A stretch of DNA of 64,000 bases, from positions 1 to 64,000 of the forward strand of contig OZ223256.1 in assembly GCA_965140555.1 (NCBI GenBank), read 5' to 3'. Shown here one piece after another: positions 35,576 to 43,688 of the stretch. Numbering within the stretch: the stretch's first letter is position 1; each line of letters starts with the position of its first letter. The notes beneath the pieces were generated by a model. The model made no database searches and was not told the DNA's origin. It saw only the letters and a list, made by a program, of their open reading frames with translations. Both the position numbers and the translations under genes were made by a program. The stretch is from UBA1351 sp965140555. Lineage in GTDB: Bacteria; Bacillota; Clostridia; Lachnospirales; Vallitaleaceae.

Positions 35576-37375
35576 TTATACATCAAGTTCCATAATATCA
35601 ACTTTAATACCAAGTTCTTCAAGTTGCTTATCTTCAACTTCCCCTGGCGCTTCTGTCATTGGGCAAGACGCATCTTTGATTTTAGGGAATGCTATGACTT
35701 CACGAATACTATCTGCTTTTGCCATTAGCATCACGATACGGTCCAATCCATATGCCAATCCACCATGAGGTGGCACACCATATTTAAAAGCATCTAATAA
35801 GAATCCAAAACGTTCATAAGCTTCTTCTTGCGTAAATCCTAATGCTTCAAACATACGTTCTTGAATATCACGTTGGTATATTCTCAAAGAACCACCACCG
35901 ATTTCATTCCCATTTAAGCATATATCATATGCTCTTGCTCTCACTTTACCGGGGTCAGAATCGAGTAGATGTAGGTCTTCTTCCATAGGTAATGTAAACG
36001 GATGATGCTTAGCAACAAAACGTTTTTGTTCGGCACTCCACTCAAGAAGAGGGAATTCTGTTACCCATACAAATTTATATGTATTCTTGTCTAGAAGTTC
36101 TAGGCGTCTTGCAAGTTCTAAACGTAGGGCTCCTAGGGATGCGAATACAACGTCATCTGTATCGGCACCAAAGAATATAATATCTCCCGGTTTAGCCTCT
36201 GTCTTCTCTAGAATTGCTTGCACCGTTGCATCATCTAAGAATTTTGTAATAGCAGATTTTAATGAACCATCCTCATTAATGACGATATATGCCATACCCT
36301 TAGCGCCGTATGTCTTAACAAATTCTGTCAAAGCATCGATTTGACGGCGTGGAAGATTACCTAATCCCTTACCGTTAATGGCACGAACGGATCCTCCGCT
36401 TTCGATTGCTTGAGTAAATACTTTGAAGCCACAAGATTTAACATCTTCCGACACATCAACAAGTTCTAAACCAAAACGTGTATCCGGCTTATCTGAGCCA
36501 TAACGTTCCATGGCTTCTTTATAAGTAATACGCTCGATGGGTAACTCAATGTCTAGGTCAAGTGCATCTTTGAATATTTTCTTCAATAGTTTTTCATTGT
36601 GGCTTATAATATCTTCTTCATTAACAAATGACATTTCCATATCGATTTGAGTAAATTCCGGTTGTCTATCTGCACGAAGGTCTTCATCACGGAAACACTT
36701 TGTGATTTGGTAATACTTATCGTATCCCGAAAGCATCAATAATTGCTTAAAAATCTGCGGGGATTGAGGCAATGCATAAAAATTACCTTGATTTACACGA
36801 CTTGGAACCAAATAATCTCGAGCACCTTCCGGTGTTGATTTCGTAAGCATCGGTGTCTCAATATCTAAGAAACCTTCCCCATTCATAAACTCACGTACAG
36901 ATGCTGTTACCTTGTGACGAAGCATCATGTTGCGTTGTAAATCCGGGCGACGCAAATCCAAATAGCGATATTTCAAACGAAGTTCTTCCTTTACATTGGA
37001 GTTCTCTTCAATTTGGAAAGGTGTTGTTTCTGCCACAGATAAAATACGTAATTCATGCGCTCGCACTTCAATAGTACCTGTTTGAAGATTCGGATTAATC
37101 GTTTCATCCGAACGCTTCTCTACCAAACCTTTCGCTGCAATAACATATTCTGTACGGATATGTTCAGCCTTTGCAAAGCCTTCATCACCAATGGAACTTT
37201 GATCAATAACCACCTGTAGTAACCCGGTTCTATCTCTCAAATCCAAGAAAATAACCCCACCTAAGTCACGGCGTTTTTGCACCCAACCCATTACTGTGAC
37301 TTCTTGATCAATATGACTTTCGCCGACTCCTGTTGCATAATGACTTCTTTTTAATCCTGTTAACGATTCACTCAT
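35576..37375 (-). CDS. aspS: Aspartyl-tRNA synthetase
   Basis: 599-residue class II synthetase of the bacterial type. An OB-fold anticodon domain (about 1-105) is followed by the catalytic core with motif 2 (FRDEDLRADRQPEFTQIDMEM) and motif 3 (GLAYGLDRIVML). The bacteria-specific GAD insertion lies between them (about 290-420). The ATG at 37375 follows AGGAGG and overlaps the hisS stop as TAATG, so it is chosen over 37420. Co-transcribed with hisS and under its T-box. Confidence 0.97.
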   Translation of the reverse strand: MSESLTGLKRSHYATGVGESHIDQEVTVMGWVQKRRDLGGVIFLDLRDRTGLLQVVIDQSSIGDEGFAKAEHIRTEYVIAAKGLVEKRSDETINPNLQTGTIEVRAHELRILSVAETTPFQIEENSNVKEELRLKYRYLDLRRPDLQRNMMLRHKVTASVREFMNGEGFLDIETPMLTKSTPEGARDYLVPSRVNQGNFYALPQSPQIFKQLLMLSGYDKYYQITKCFRDEDLRADRQPEFTQIDMEMSFVNEEDIISHNEKLLKKIFKDALDLDIELPIERITYKEAMERYGSDKPDTRFGLELVDVSEDVKSCGFKVFTQAIESGGSVRAINGKGLGNLPRRQIDALTEFVKTYGAKGMAYIVINEDGSLKSAITKFLDDATVQAILEKTEAKPGDIIFFGADTDDVVFASLGALRLELARRLELLDKNTYKFVWVTEFPLLEWSAEQKRFVAKHHPFTLPMEEDLHLLDSDPGKVRARAYDICLNGNEIGGGSLRIYQRDIQERMFEALGFTQEEAYERFGFLLDAFKYGVPPHGGLAYGLDRIVMLMAKADSIREVIAFPKIKDASCPMTEAPGEVEDKQLEELGIKVDIMELDV

Positions 37376-38640
37376 TATAATCCTCCTTGTATATATGCAC
37401 CTATTTGGCTCATTGCACACTCAACTTGTTCACCGGTTTCCATATCCTTCAGTTGAACCTTACCGGTTTCTAACTCATCTTCACCTATAATACACGAAAA
37501 TCGAGCATTTATCTTATTGGCATATTTCATCTGTGCTTTTACTGACTTACCGAGTAAATCCGTAGCTGACGAAACATGTTCCTGACGTATTGCATTTGTT
37601 AATGCCAGTGCTTTCTTCTTAGCTTCATCACCATGGTATCCGATAAATACATCCACAAAGTTTTGAGGTTCAAAGGCACCTTGTGTATTCTCAATCGTTA
37701 ACAACAATCGTTCAATTCCGGCTCCGAAACCAACGGCAGGCGTTGGTGAACCACCCATTTCTTCAATGAGTCGGTCATATCGACCGCCTCCACACACTGT
37801 AGATTGTGCACCGATATCATGTGAGATAAATTCAAAAACAGTTCTTGTGTAATAATCCAATCCACGTACAATCCATGGATCCACTTCATACTCAATGCCC
37901 ATCTGATCTAGGTAGACTTGAAGCTGTTCAAAATGCGCTTTATCCGATTCATCCAAGTAATTAATCAAAAGAGGTGCATCCTTCATAACAGATTGGCAAC
38001 TTTCTTCTTTACAATCGAGTACCCGTAATGGATTTTTATACATTCGCTCCTTACATGTATCACATAGAGCTTCTTTATTATCTTCCAAAAAAGAGACCAA
38101 CCGTTCGTTATAAGCCTTACGTGTGTCACTATTGCCCAAGCTATTAATGTGCAAGTGAACATTTTCTATATTCAAACGTTTTATCATCTCATGTCCAAGT
38201 CCGATAATTTCGGCATCCGCTGATGCATCTTCTGCACCGAACAACTCCACTCCGAATTGATGAAATTGTCTAAATCTTCCGGCTTGAGGCTTTTCATAAC
38301 GAAAAGCCGGTGTTAAGTAGAATAATTTCGTCGGCTGTAAATCGGCATACATTTTACGCTCCAAATAGGCACGTACAACGCCGGCTGTACCTTCCGGCTT
38401 TAATGCAAACTCGCGTTTTTCTCTCGACTTATCCGTAAAGGAATACATTTCTTTTTGTACGATATCCGTCGTTTCTCCGACACCTCGTTGAAATAGTTCT
38501 AACCGTTCAAACATTGGTGTTCGAATCTCAGAAAACCCAAAATCACGGCACAAATCACGCATAGTATCTTCTAACTTTGATAAAGCACTCATATATGGTC
38601 CATAAAAATCGTTGGTTCCTCTCGGTGCATTTATACCCAT
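37375..38640 (-). CDS. hisS: Histidyl-tRNA synthetase
   Basis: 421-residue class II synthetase. The N-terminal APRGTNDFYGPYM, motif 2 area LTPAFRYEKPQAGRFRQFHQFGVE, the histidine-specific GLDYYTRTVFEF and motif 3 AVGFGAGIERLLL are all visible. The ATG at 38640 follows AAAGGAG and begins the conserved N-terminus. It is preceded by a T-box leader. Confidence 0.97.
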   Translation of the reverse strand: MGINAPRGTNDFYGPYMSALSKLEDTMRDLCRDFGFSEIRTPMFERLELFQRGVGETTDIVQKEMYSFTDKSREKREFALKPEGTAGVVRAYLERKMYADLQPTKLFYLTPAFRYEKPQAGRFRQFHQFGVELFGAEDASADAEIIGLGHEMIKRLNIENVHLHINSLGNSDTRKAYNERLVSFLEDNKEALCDTCKERMYKNPLRVLDCKEESCQSVMKDAPLLINYLDESDKAHFEQLQVYLDQMGIEYEVDPWIVRGLDYYTRTVFEFISHDIGAQSTVCGGGRYDRLIEEMGGSPTPAVGFGAGIERLLLTIENTQGAFEPQNFVDVFIGYHGDEAKKKALALTNAIRQEHVSSATDLLGKSVKAQMKYANKINARFSCIIGEDELETGKVQLKDMETGEQVECAMSQIGAYIQGGL

Positions 38641-38717
38641 AATAATCTCCTTTCGTATATCCCAAGTTATATCAGAATTCTTCATTGTAGCTTGACATTC
38701 AAAGCAATTTTATGTAC

Positions 38718-38973
38718 ACAAAAAAATGCCTCTCCCATGAACTACAAGGGACGAGACATTACCCGCGGTGCCACCCTAATTGAAGCTGACGCTTCCGGCT
38801 TTATATCCTTAACGCGGATGATACGTTTGCAGCTACTAATACCTTACGTTCGCTGCAACACTCCTAAGTGTCTTTCCATGAATTATCAACAAGGAACTTT
38901 TCAGCTACTGTTCCTCTCTCTGGTGATGAGTGAATTCATCTACTCGCTTATTCAACGCTTTATGCTATAACTT
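38718..38973 (-). ncRNA. T-box riboswitch controlling hisS-aspS
   Basis: On the minus strand the T-box sequence AGGGTGGCACCGCGGGT (plus-strand 38761-38777) is an exact match to the conserved antiterminator core. It is followed by a terminator stem (38725-38760) with a seven-base T run. Upstream, Stem I features are visible (AGTA, a CAGAGAGAGGA block, GCTGAAAAG). T-boxes read the charging state of one tRNA; for hisS this should be tRNA-His. CAT and CAC triplets are both present on the 3' side of Stem I, and I could not decide which is the specifier. Confidence 0.93.
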
Positions 38974-38979
38974 TACTCT

Positions 38980-39008
38980 ATTGTAGTGAAGGATCCGCTA
39001 TTTGTCAA
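38980..39008 (-). promoter_or_regulatory. Promoter of the hisS-aspS T-box leader
   Basis: Minus-strand TTGACA, 17-base spacer, TACAAT. The start of transcription should be near 38973. Confidence 0.82.
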
Positions 39009-39040
39009 CCCTTTTTGATTGATATTTTCTAATGTATGTT

Positions 39041-39997
39041 CTAGAGAAGAATAATTATCAAATAGCCTAGTAAAATACTAAGGCCATAACCTATAGCAAA
39101 AACAACAAAATTCTTAACAGCAAGAACGAACGTTTCCCTTTTGGTCTGCTTTTTCTTAAACTGCTCCACTCGATCATAAATGGTTTTTACAAGAATAAGT
39201 ACCAGTATGCTACTGGCAGGTATTATTTGAAAAAAAGCATATAGAATAATCAACACAAAAGGTATATACGCCAATCCTTGAAAAAGAATCAATGCCCGTT
39301 CTCGTCCAAGATAATAAGGAAGTGTATAACGTTGTTCTTTAATATCCTCCTCCATATCGGATAGATTATTCGCCAACATAATATTGGATATATAACACGT
39401 AAGGGGTAATGAAACAAAAATCAAAACAAGAACCTCCTGTGTATCAATAATCAAATGAAGAGATGTCCCCAACATCTGAATTATAATATATCCGTTTGTA
39501 TAAACTTGACAATAAACTGTTACAAAAAAGATAAGCGTTCCCATCAATATCCCGGAAAAAAACTCCCCTAAGGGTGTTCTCGATATTGGAATAGGTCCAT
39601 AGGAATAGGCAATACCGATTGCAAAGGCAAATACTCCTAAAATAAGAATGACGACATCCGTCATAATAGCTAAAATCAGGCCAAAAAGCACACTCACCGC
39701 AAAGAGTAACCCTATAACTTTCTTGGCTCTCTTCTCATTGATCCCATGGGACACAACGGCATTATGTTCTTCATAATTATATCCTTCACGCGCAACAGCT
39801 TTTTTATAATCCATATAATTATTCAAGGCCGTTGTCCCCATATCGACACAAAGCAAACAGATACCGAATACTGCCACATGCATTACTTTAAACGTCTGAT
39901 ATCGATATAGGGTATAAAAAATACCGATTAAAAACGGAAGCATACTGGCAACTTTTGTCCTAATTTCAACAAAATCGATAAATGCCTTAATTGTCAT
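39041..39997 (-). CDS. UbiA-type prenyltransferase (DmkA/MenA-like)
   Basis: About 318-residue integral membrane prenyltransferase with some eight helices. The two aspartate motifs that bind prenyl diphosphate and magnesium are visible: NNYMDYKKA near residue 62 and NNLSDMEEDIKEQRYTLPYYLG near 210. It would attach a polyprenyl chain to 1,4-dihydroxy-2-naphthoate to make demethylmenaquinone, in line with the polyprenyl synthase and NADH dehydrogenase in the same operon. The ATG at 39997 has GGGAG nine bases upstream; one at 40003 is also possible. It overlaps the response regulator gene. Last gene of the EET-like operon. Confidence 0.88.
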   Translation of the reverse strand: MTIKAFIDFVEIRTKVASMLPFLIGIFYTLYRYQTFKVMHVAVFGICLLCVDMGTTALNNYMDYKKAVAREGYNYEEHNAVVSHGINEKRAKKVIGLLFAVSVLFGLILAIMTDVVILILGVFAFAIGIAYSYGPIPISRTPLGEFFSGILMGTLIFFVTVYCQVYTNGYIIIQMLGTSLHLIIDTQEVLVLIFVSLPLTCYISNIMLANNLSDMEEDIKEQRYTLPYYLGRERALILFQGLAYIPFVLIILYAFFQIIPASSILVLILVKTIYDRVEQFKKKQTKRETFVLAVKNFVVFAIGYGLSILLGYLIIILL

Positions 39998-40739
39998 TCC
40001 CATTATCTCCCTTCAATCGATAGTGATTTTGAGGGCGACCAATGCTTCCGTAATTCGGTTCAACAAAAACAATATCTTCTTGTTCCATTTTGTCTAAATA
40101 ACGACGAGCTGTAATTCGACTAATACCTAATCGTTGGCCAATATTTTTGGCCGTAAAGAAATCCTTCGGATTATCATGAAGATAATTAAAAATCAACTGA
40201 TATGTCTTGTTCATATGCTTATGTTGTGTTAACAATTCGTGGTCACTCGTCACCTCAACCTCTTCTTGTTTTTGAACAATGACGGCATCCTCAGCATCCA
40301 TAATATGATCCACATCTTTTTGATTAAAGGTAGTAGCCGCATCTAATTTTTCACGCATTTGCCGGTACTTAATAAGTGCCTCCTCTAATCGTTCATAACG
40401 AAAAGGCTTAAGTAGATAGTCAAATGCTCCATAGCGCTTGGCCTCTTCAATGGTTTGGGCACTGTTATCTGCTGTGATAAAAATAACGTCTGTACCTATA
40501 TGATTTTCACGCAACCATTTCAATAATTCAACACCTTGTTCATTTGGAAAGAAAATATCCAAGAGCAGTAAATCCGGAGCTTTTTCAAGAATCACGTCTT
40601 TGGCATGTTTAATACTGCCGTATGAACCAATATGCTTATAATCGGACACCTTCTCCAGAAAGCCTTCATTTATTCGTCTTACCATCGGATCATCTTCTAC
40701 AATGATAACTGTATACTTATTCTTTTGGGATTGCAACAT
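39987..40739 (-). CDS. Response regulator, CitB/DcuR type
   Basis: 250-residue regulator. The receiver domain (about 10-125) has the acidic pocket (VEDD), phospho-aspartate in LLLLDIFFPN and lysine in LLKPFRYE. The C-terminus carries a helix-turn-helix (NIGQRLGISRITARRYLDKME) and ends with YGSIGRPQNHYRL, as in CitB and DcuR. It overlaps the sensor kinase gene by 23 bases and the prenyltransferase gene by 11. Its likely target is the operon's own promoter, by analogy with Cit/Dcu systems. Confidence 0.92.
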   Translation of the reverse strand: MLQSQKNKYTVIIVEDDPMVRRINEGFLEKVSDYKHIGSYGSIKHAKDVILEKAPDLLLLDIFFPNEQGVELLKWLRENHIGTDVIFITADNSAQTIEEAKRYGAFDYLLKPFRYERLEEALIKYRQMREKLDAATTFNQKDVDHIMDAEDAVIVQKQEEVEVTSDHELLTQHKHMNKTYQLIFNYLHDNPKDFFTAKNIGQRLGISRITARRYLDKMEQEDIVFVEPNYGSIGRPQNHYRLKGDNGNDN

Positions 40740-42300
40740 ACCATGTCACTCCTTCGTCATTTTCTAAAGTAACCTCTCCATCCATTTGCTCAACAAGCTG
40801 TTTTACAATATATAATCCTTGACCCCGCTTTTTGACAGAAGAATCTTTTGTGGAGAAACCTTTTTCAAAAATCTTCACTAGATTTTCTTCTTCTATTATC
40901 GGACCATTGTTATTCACATACATCTCAAATTGAAACTCGTCCGATTGAATCATCACTTCAATCTTCGGACGCTGACTTGGTTCCATATCCTTAACGGCTT
41001 CATAGCTATTATCTAACAAATTACCGATAATAGAGCAAATACCTTCTTCTGTTATTCCATAAGGGAGACTAGACATCTGGGAATCATGTATTAATTCAAA
41101 TTCTACCTTCCCTTCCACGTACTTATTGTACTTGGATAATAAAAGTCCTGCAACTTTTTTATTTTGTATATGTTCACCCAGAATGTGTGTTAATCCTTCT
41201 GAGCGTACTGATAACACATCAATATAATCAAGCGCTTCCTCACTATTCCCTAACTGAATAAGACCTCCAAGAGTATGCAGTTTATTCAAAAACTCATGAT
41301 TTTGAGCACGTAGTGATTCAACCATGTCCTTATAATCCGTCAATTCATATGCCAATTCAATAGCTTTATTCATGGGACTAATTGTAGATACCAATCCAAC
41401 AATTTCTTTATTTGGATCATACATCAAGCAGCAACTCACAACGAGATGTTGCCTCTCTGAAAATATAACCTGCTCATTATATTGATCTTGTTCGCGTATA
41501 AGTACATCTAAAAACAAATTCGTCAACGCTTTATGGTAATTATCCAAAGATTGACCTTTTGCATGATCCGGAAGATGAAGTAAATTCTGTGTCGGTTGAT
41601 TGAAAAACAGGATTTTCCCTTCTTTATCAACACTAAGCAGACACAAATCAATACTGTTAAAAATAAGTTCACGCTCACTAATAAGCATAGCAATCTCATA
41701 AGGTTCCAGACCAAAAATGGATTTTTTGATATTCATTGACAAAAAAACGGCTATAAGAACACCAACAAAGAGTCCAATAGCTAATGCATATTCTAAATGC
41801 CGACGATTCGTCAACGTCTCACGTTGTACTTCATCCGTTAATAGGCCAACGAGAACTGCCCCAACTTGTTTGCCCTCATAAAAAACAGGTGAGAACCCTC
41901 TAATTGCGGATATTAGCTCATTGCGATCCGCACTAACGTATGGAACACCTTCACTTAGAACTCTTTTTTCTCCGCCATTTTTATAGGGTTTTCCCACACC
42001 ACTTTCATAGGGATATGAATATTGAACACCTTCCATATCCATTACAATAACATACTGATATTGTGTATTAACACGTATCGATTCGATAAATCGATTCACT
42101 TCAGAATAAGCTACGTGATCCGCTAATCCACTCTTCACTTCCTCCAACGAAGCTACTGCCTTCGCAAAATCAAGCGCACTAATTCCCATTTGATCTTCCA
42201 TATTATTATTCAATTGTTGGGAAAAGGCAACAAACAAAAAGGTGATAATACCGATAATTAATGCGGACATAATCACCATGATTTTAATATGTAGTTTCAT
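40717..42300 (-). CDS. Sensor histidine kinase, CitA/DcuS type
   Basis: 527 residues. Membrane helices at about 7-26 and 171-190 flank an outside PAS-like sensor domain. An inner PAS domain (about 215-320) follows. The histidine is in NHEFLNKLHTLGGLIQLG near 345, and the ATPase domain has IIGNLLDNSYEA and KRGQGLYIV. In the sensor domain DcuS/CitA proteins use an RxxH pair plus a later arginine to hold carboxylates; here the pair reads Q93-YS-Y96, while R134 is kept. The ligand is therefore probably not a simple citrate or C4-dicarboxylate. Overlaps the FMN-binding lipoprotein gene by four bases. Confidence 0.92.
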   Translation of the reverse strand: MKLHIKIMVIMSALIIGIITFLFVAFSQQLNNNMEDQMGISALDFAKAVASLEEVKSGLADHVAYSEVNRFIESIRVNTQYQYVIVMDMEGVQYSYPYESGVGKPYKNGGEKRVLSEGVPYVSADRNELISAIRGFSPVFYEGKQVGAVLVGLLTDEVQRETLTNRRHLEYALAIGLFVGVLIAVFLSMNIKKSIFGLEPYEIAMLISERELIFNSIDLCLLSVDKEGKILFFNQPTQNLLHLPDHAKGQSLDNYHKALTNLFLDVLIREQDQYNEQVIFSERQHLVVSCCLMYDPNKEIVGLVSTISPMNKAIELAYELTDYKDMVESLRAQNHEFLNKLHTLGGLIQLGNSEEALDYIDVLSVRSEGLTHILGEHIQNKKVAGLLLSKYNKYVEGKVEFELIHDSQMSSLPYGITEEGICSIIGNLLDNSYEAVKDMEPSQRPKIEVMIQSDEFQFEMYVNNNGPIIEEENLVKIFEKGFSTKDSSVKKRGQGLYIVKQLVEQMDGEVTLENDEGVTWYVAIPKE

Positions 42301-42680
42301 TCATCCACCTGCTCATTACCATCACTATCATCGTTGTCTGCCTTCTCCAAAGCTTTATTCACTGCATCAATCAAACTATTGCTTGTATAGGTTGCACCAG
42401 AAACGATATCGACCTCTGTTCCATTATTCTTAATGATTTTTGGAGGTAATTCGTCAAAAACGATATCCGCCAAAATAGTCGGTTCATTGTGGTCTACAAT
42501 AGTCACCGATTCAATCTGACCGGTGGTTATGACCACTTCTACTTTTACCATACTATAGTACCCTTCGGATTCACCATAGTATACACCGTCTTCATACTTG
42601 ACTGATGACTGACATGCAACAACAACAAATAGCACACAGCCTATTGTTGTCAATAAACAGATTCTTTTGACACTTTTCAT
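42297..42680 (-). CDS. Single FMN-binding-domain lipoprotein
   Basis: 127 residues. A signal peptide ends in the lipobox VVAC (lipidated C23). A single FMN-binding domain follows, with the flavinylation motif DIVSGATYTS (covalent FMN on the Thr after SGA). It is expected on the outer face of the membrane. It could pass electrons from the NADH dehydrogenase/quinone pool to the larger lipoprotein encoded first in the operon, or work as an accessory to the sensor kinase that overlaps it. The ATG at 42680 follows AGGTG and is preferred to the GTG at 42689. The ApbE enzyme that would attach FMN is not in the window. Confidence 0.87.
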   Translation of the reverse strand: MKSVKRICLLTTIGCVLFVVVACQSSVKYEDGVYYGESEGYYSMVKVEVVITTGQIESVTIVDHNEPTILADIVFDELPPKIIKNNGTEVDIVSGATYTSNSLIDAVNKALEKADNDDSDGNEQVDE

Positions 42681-42710
42681 TTTATTCACCTATTATTCAC
42701 CTACTACCGC

Positions 42711-43676
42711 TTAGTACAAGCGTTTTAACAGTGTCGGAACAAGTTCATTTAGAATCCTTTTGCCTTCGCCTTCCGGTAATTTTTCAATAAGAGCAAGAGC
42801 TCTATTGTTATATCGTAACGCAAGCTCTCTTGTTTTGTCAATACCACCGTTTGCCTTCACCAAGGCAATGATTTTATCACGATTTTCAACAATGTGCCGA
42901 TCATCTTCCAAAAGGGTGTGCAACGGTCTGTCTTCATGATGATCATTCTCTAATGCAAACAATACAGGAATGTTATAATTGCCTTGAATAATGTCCTTCT
43001 CTAAGTCTTTCCCTACAGCTAATTCATCACCTATATAATCCAGCAAATCATCTGTTAGTTGAAACGCCATGCCAATTTCATAGCCGATACGCCCCAATAA
43101 TTTGACAATCTCTTTATCTGCCTTCAAATGATAAGCACCGGAACTTAAACTAATGGAAAATAATGTCGCCGTTTTTCTAGACACCACTTTAAGGTAATCC
43201 AGAGGTCGAATGGATGTATTGTATCGATAGCGATTTTGTTTCATTTCACCAATACAAATTTGATTCATGGCTTTTGCCAATTGAATTTCCAATTCCCGAT
43301 TAACATCCAAGCTTGCAAGCATTATAAAACAACGACTCAGTATATAATCTCCCATATAAAGAGCATATTCTTTAGAATATTTGTGTTGTACAGAATCTCT
43401 TCCTCGACGCATCTTAGATTCATCAATAATATCATCATGAATTAAGGTGGCTAGATGAAGAGATTCAACGGCAGCAGCTAATTGAATAATCGTCTGTTGT
43501 CGTTTCTCATTCATTTTTTTTCCGAAAAGTGCACCTATAAGTAAAAATCTCGGGCGCAGCATTTTTCCGGTTGTTTCTTTAACATAGTTAAGAGAACCGT
43601 CAATATAACGGTCCCCTGTCACTAGATCATGTTTAATTGTCGCTTTTACTGCTTCTAGTTGCTTGTCAAAATTCAT
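42711..43676 (-). CDS. Polyprenyl diphosphate synthase (DmkB-like)
   Basis: 321-residue trans-prenyltransferase that elongates isoprenoid chains, probably for the quinone side chain. The first aspartate-rich motif is LIHDDIIDES (from residue 79) and the second is QLTDDLLDYIG near 207. GKMLRPRFLLIGAL near the N-terminus is standard. It matches the long-chain catalytic subunit type (HepT-like), without a partner subunit in the window. It lies between ndh2 and the FMN-binding lipoprotein gene with short gaps. Confidence 0.9.
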   Translation of the reverse strand: MNFDKQLEAVKATIKHDLVTGDRYIDGSLNYVKETTGKMLRPRFLLIGALFGKKMNEKRQQTIIQLAAAVESLHLATLIHDDIIDESKMRRGRDSVQHKYSKEYALYMGDYILSRCFIMLASLDVNRELEIQLAKAMNQICIGEMKQNRYRYNTSIRPLDYLKVVSRKTATLFSISLSSGAYHLKADKEIVKLLGRIGYEIGMAFQLTDDLLDYIGDELAVGKDLEKDIIQGNYNIPVLFALENDHHEDRPLHTLLEDDRHIVENRDKIIALVKANGGIDKTRELALRYNNRALALIEKLPEGEGKRILNELVPTLLKRLY

Positions 43677-43688
43677 ATGATCAGTCCT

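Larger units (their letters stand above)
38641..39040. other. Leader and promoter region of hisS-aspS
   Basis: About 400 bases without a gene. It contains the T-box leader (38718-38973) and its promoter (38980-39008). About 75 bases between the T-box terminator and hisS hold only the ribosome site. The tail of the UbiA-type gene ends at 39041. Confidence 0.8.

Noticed and set aside
38719..38970. Plus-strand ORF of 92 residues
   Set aside because: It is the antisense of the T-box leader; base conservation there is explained by RNA structure.
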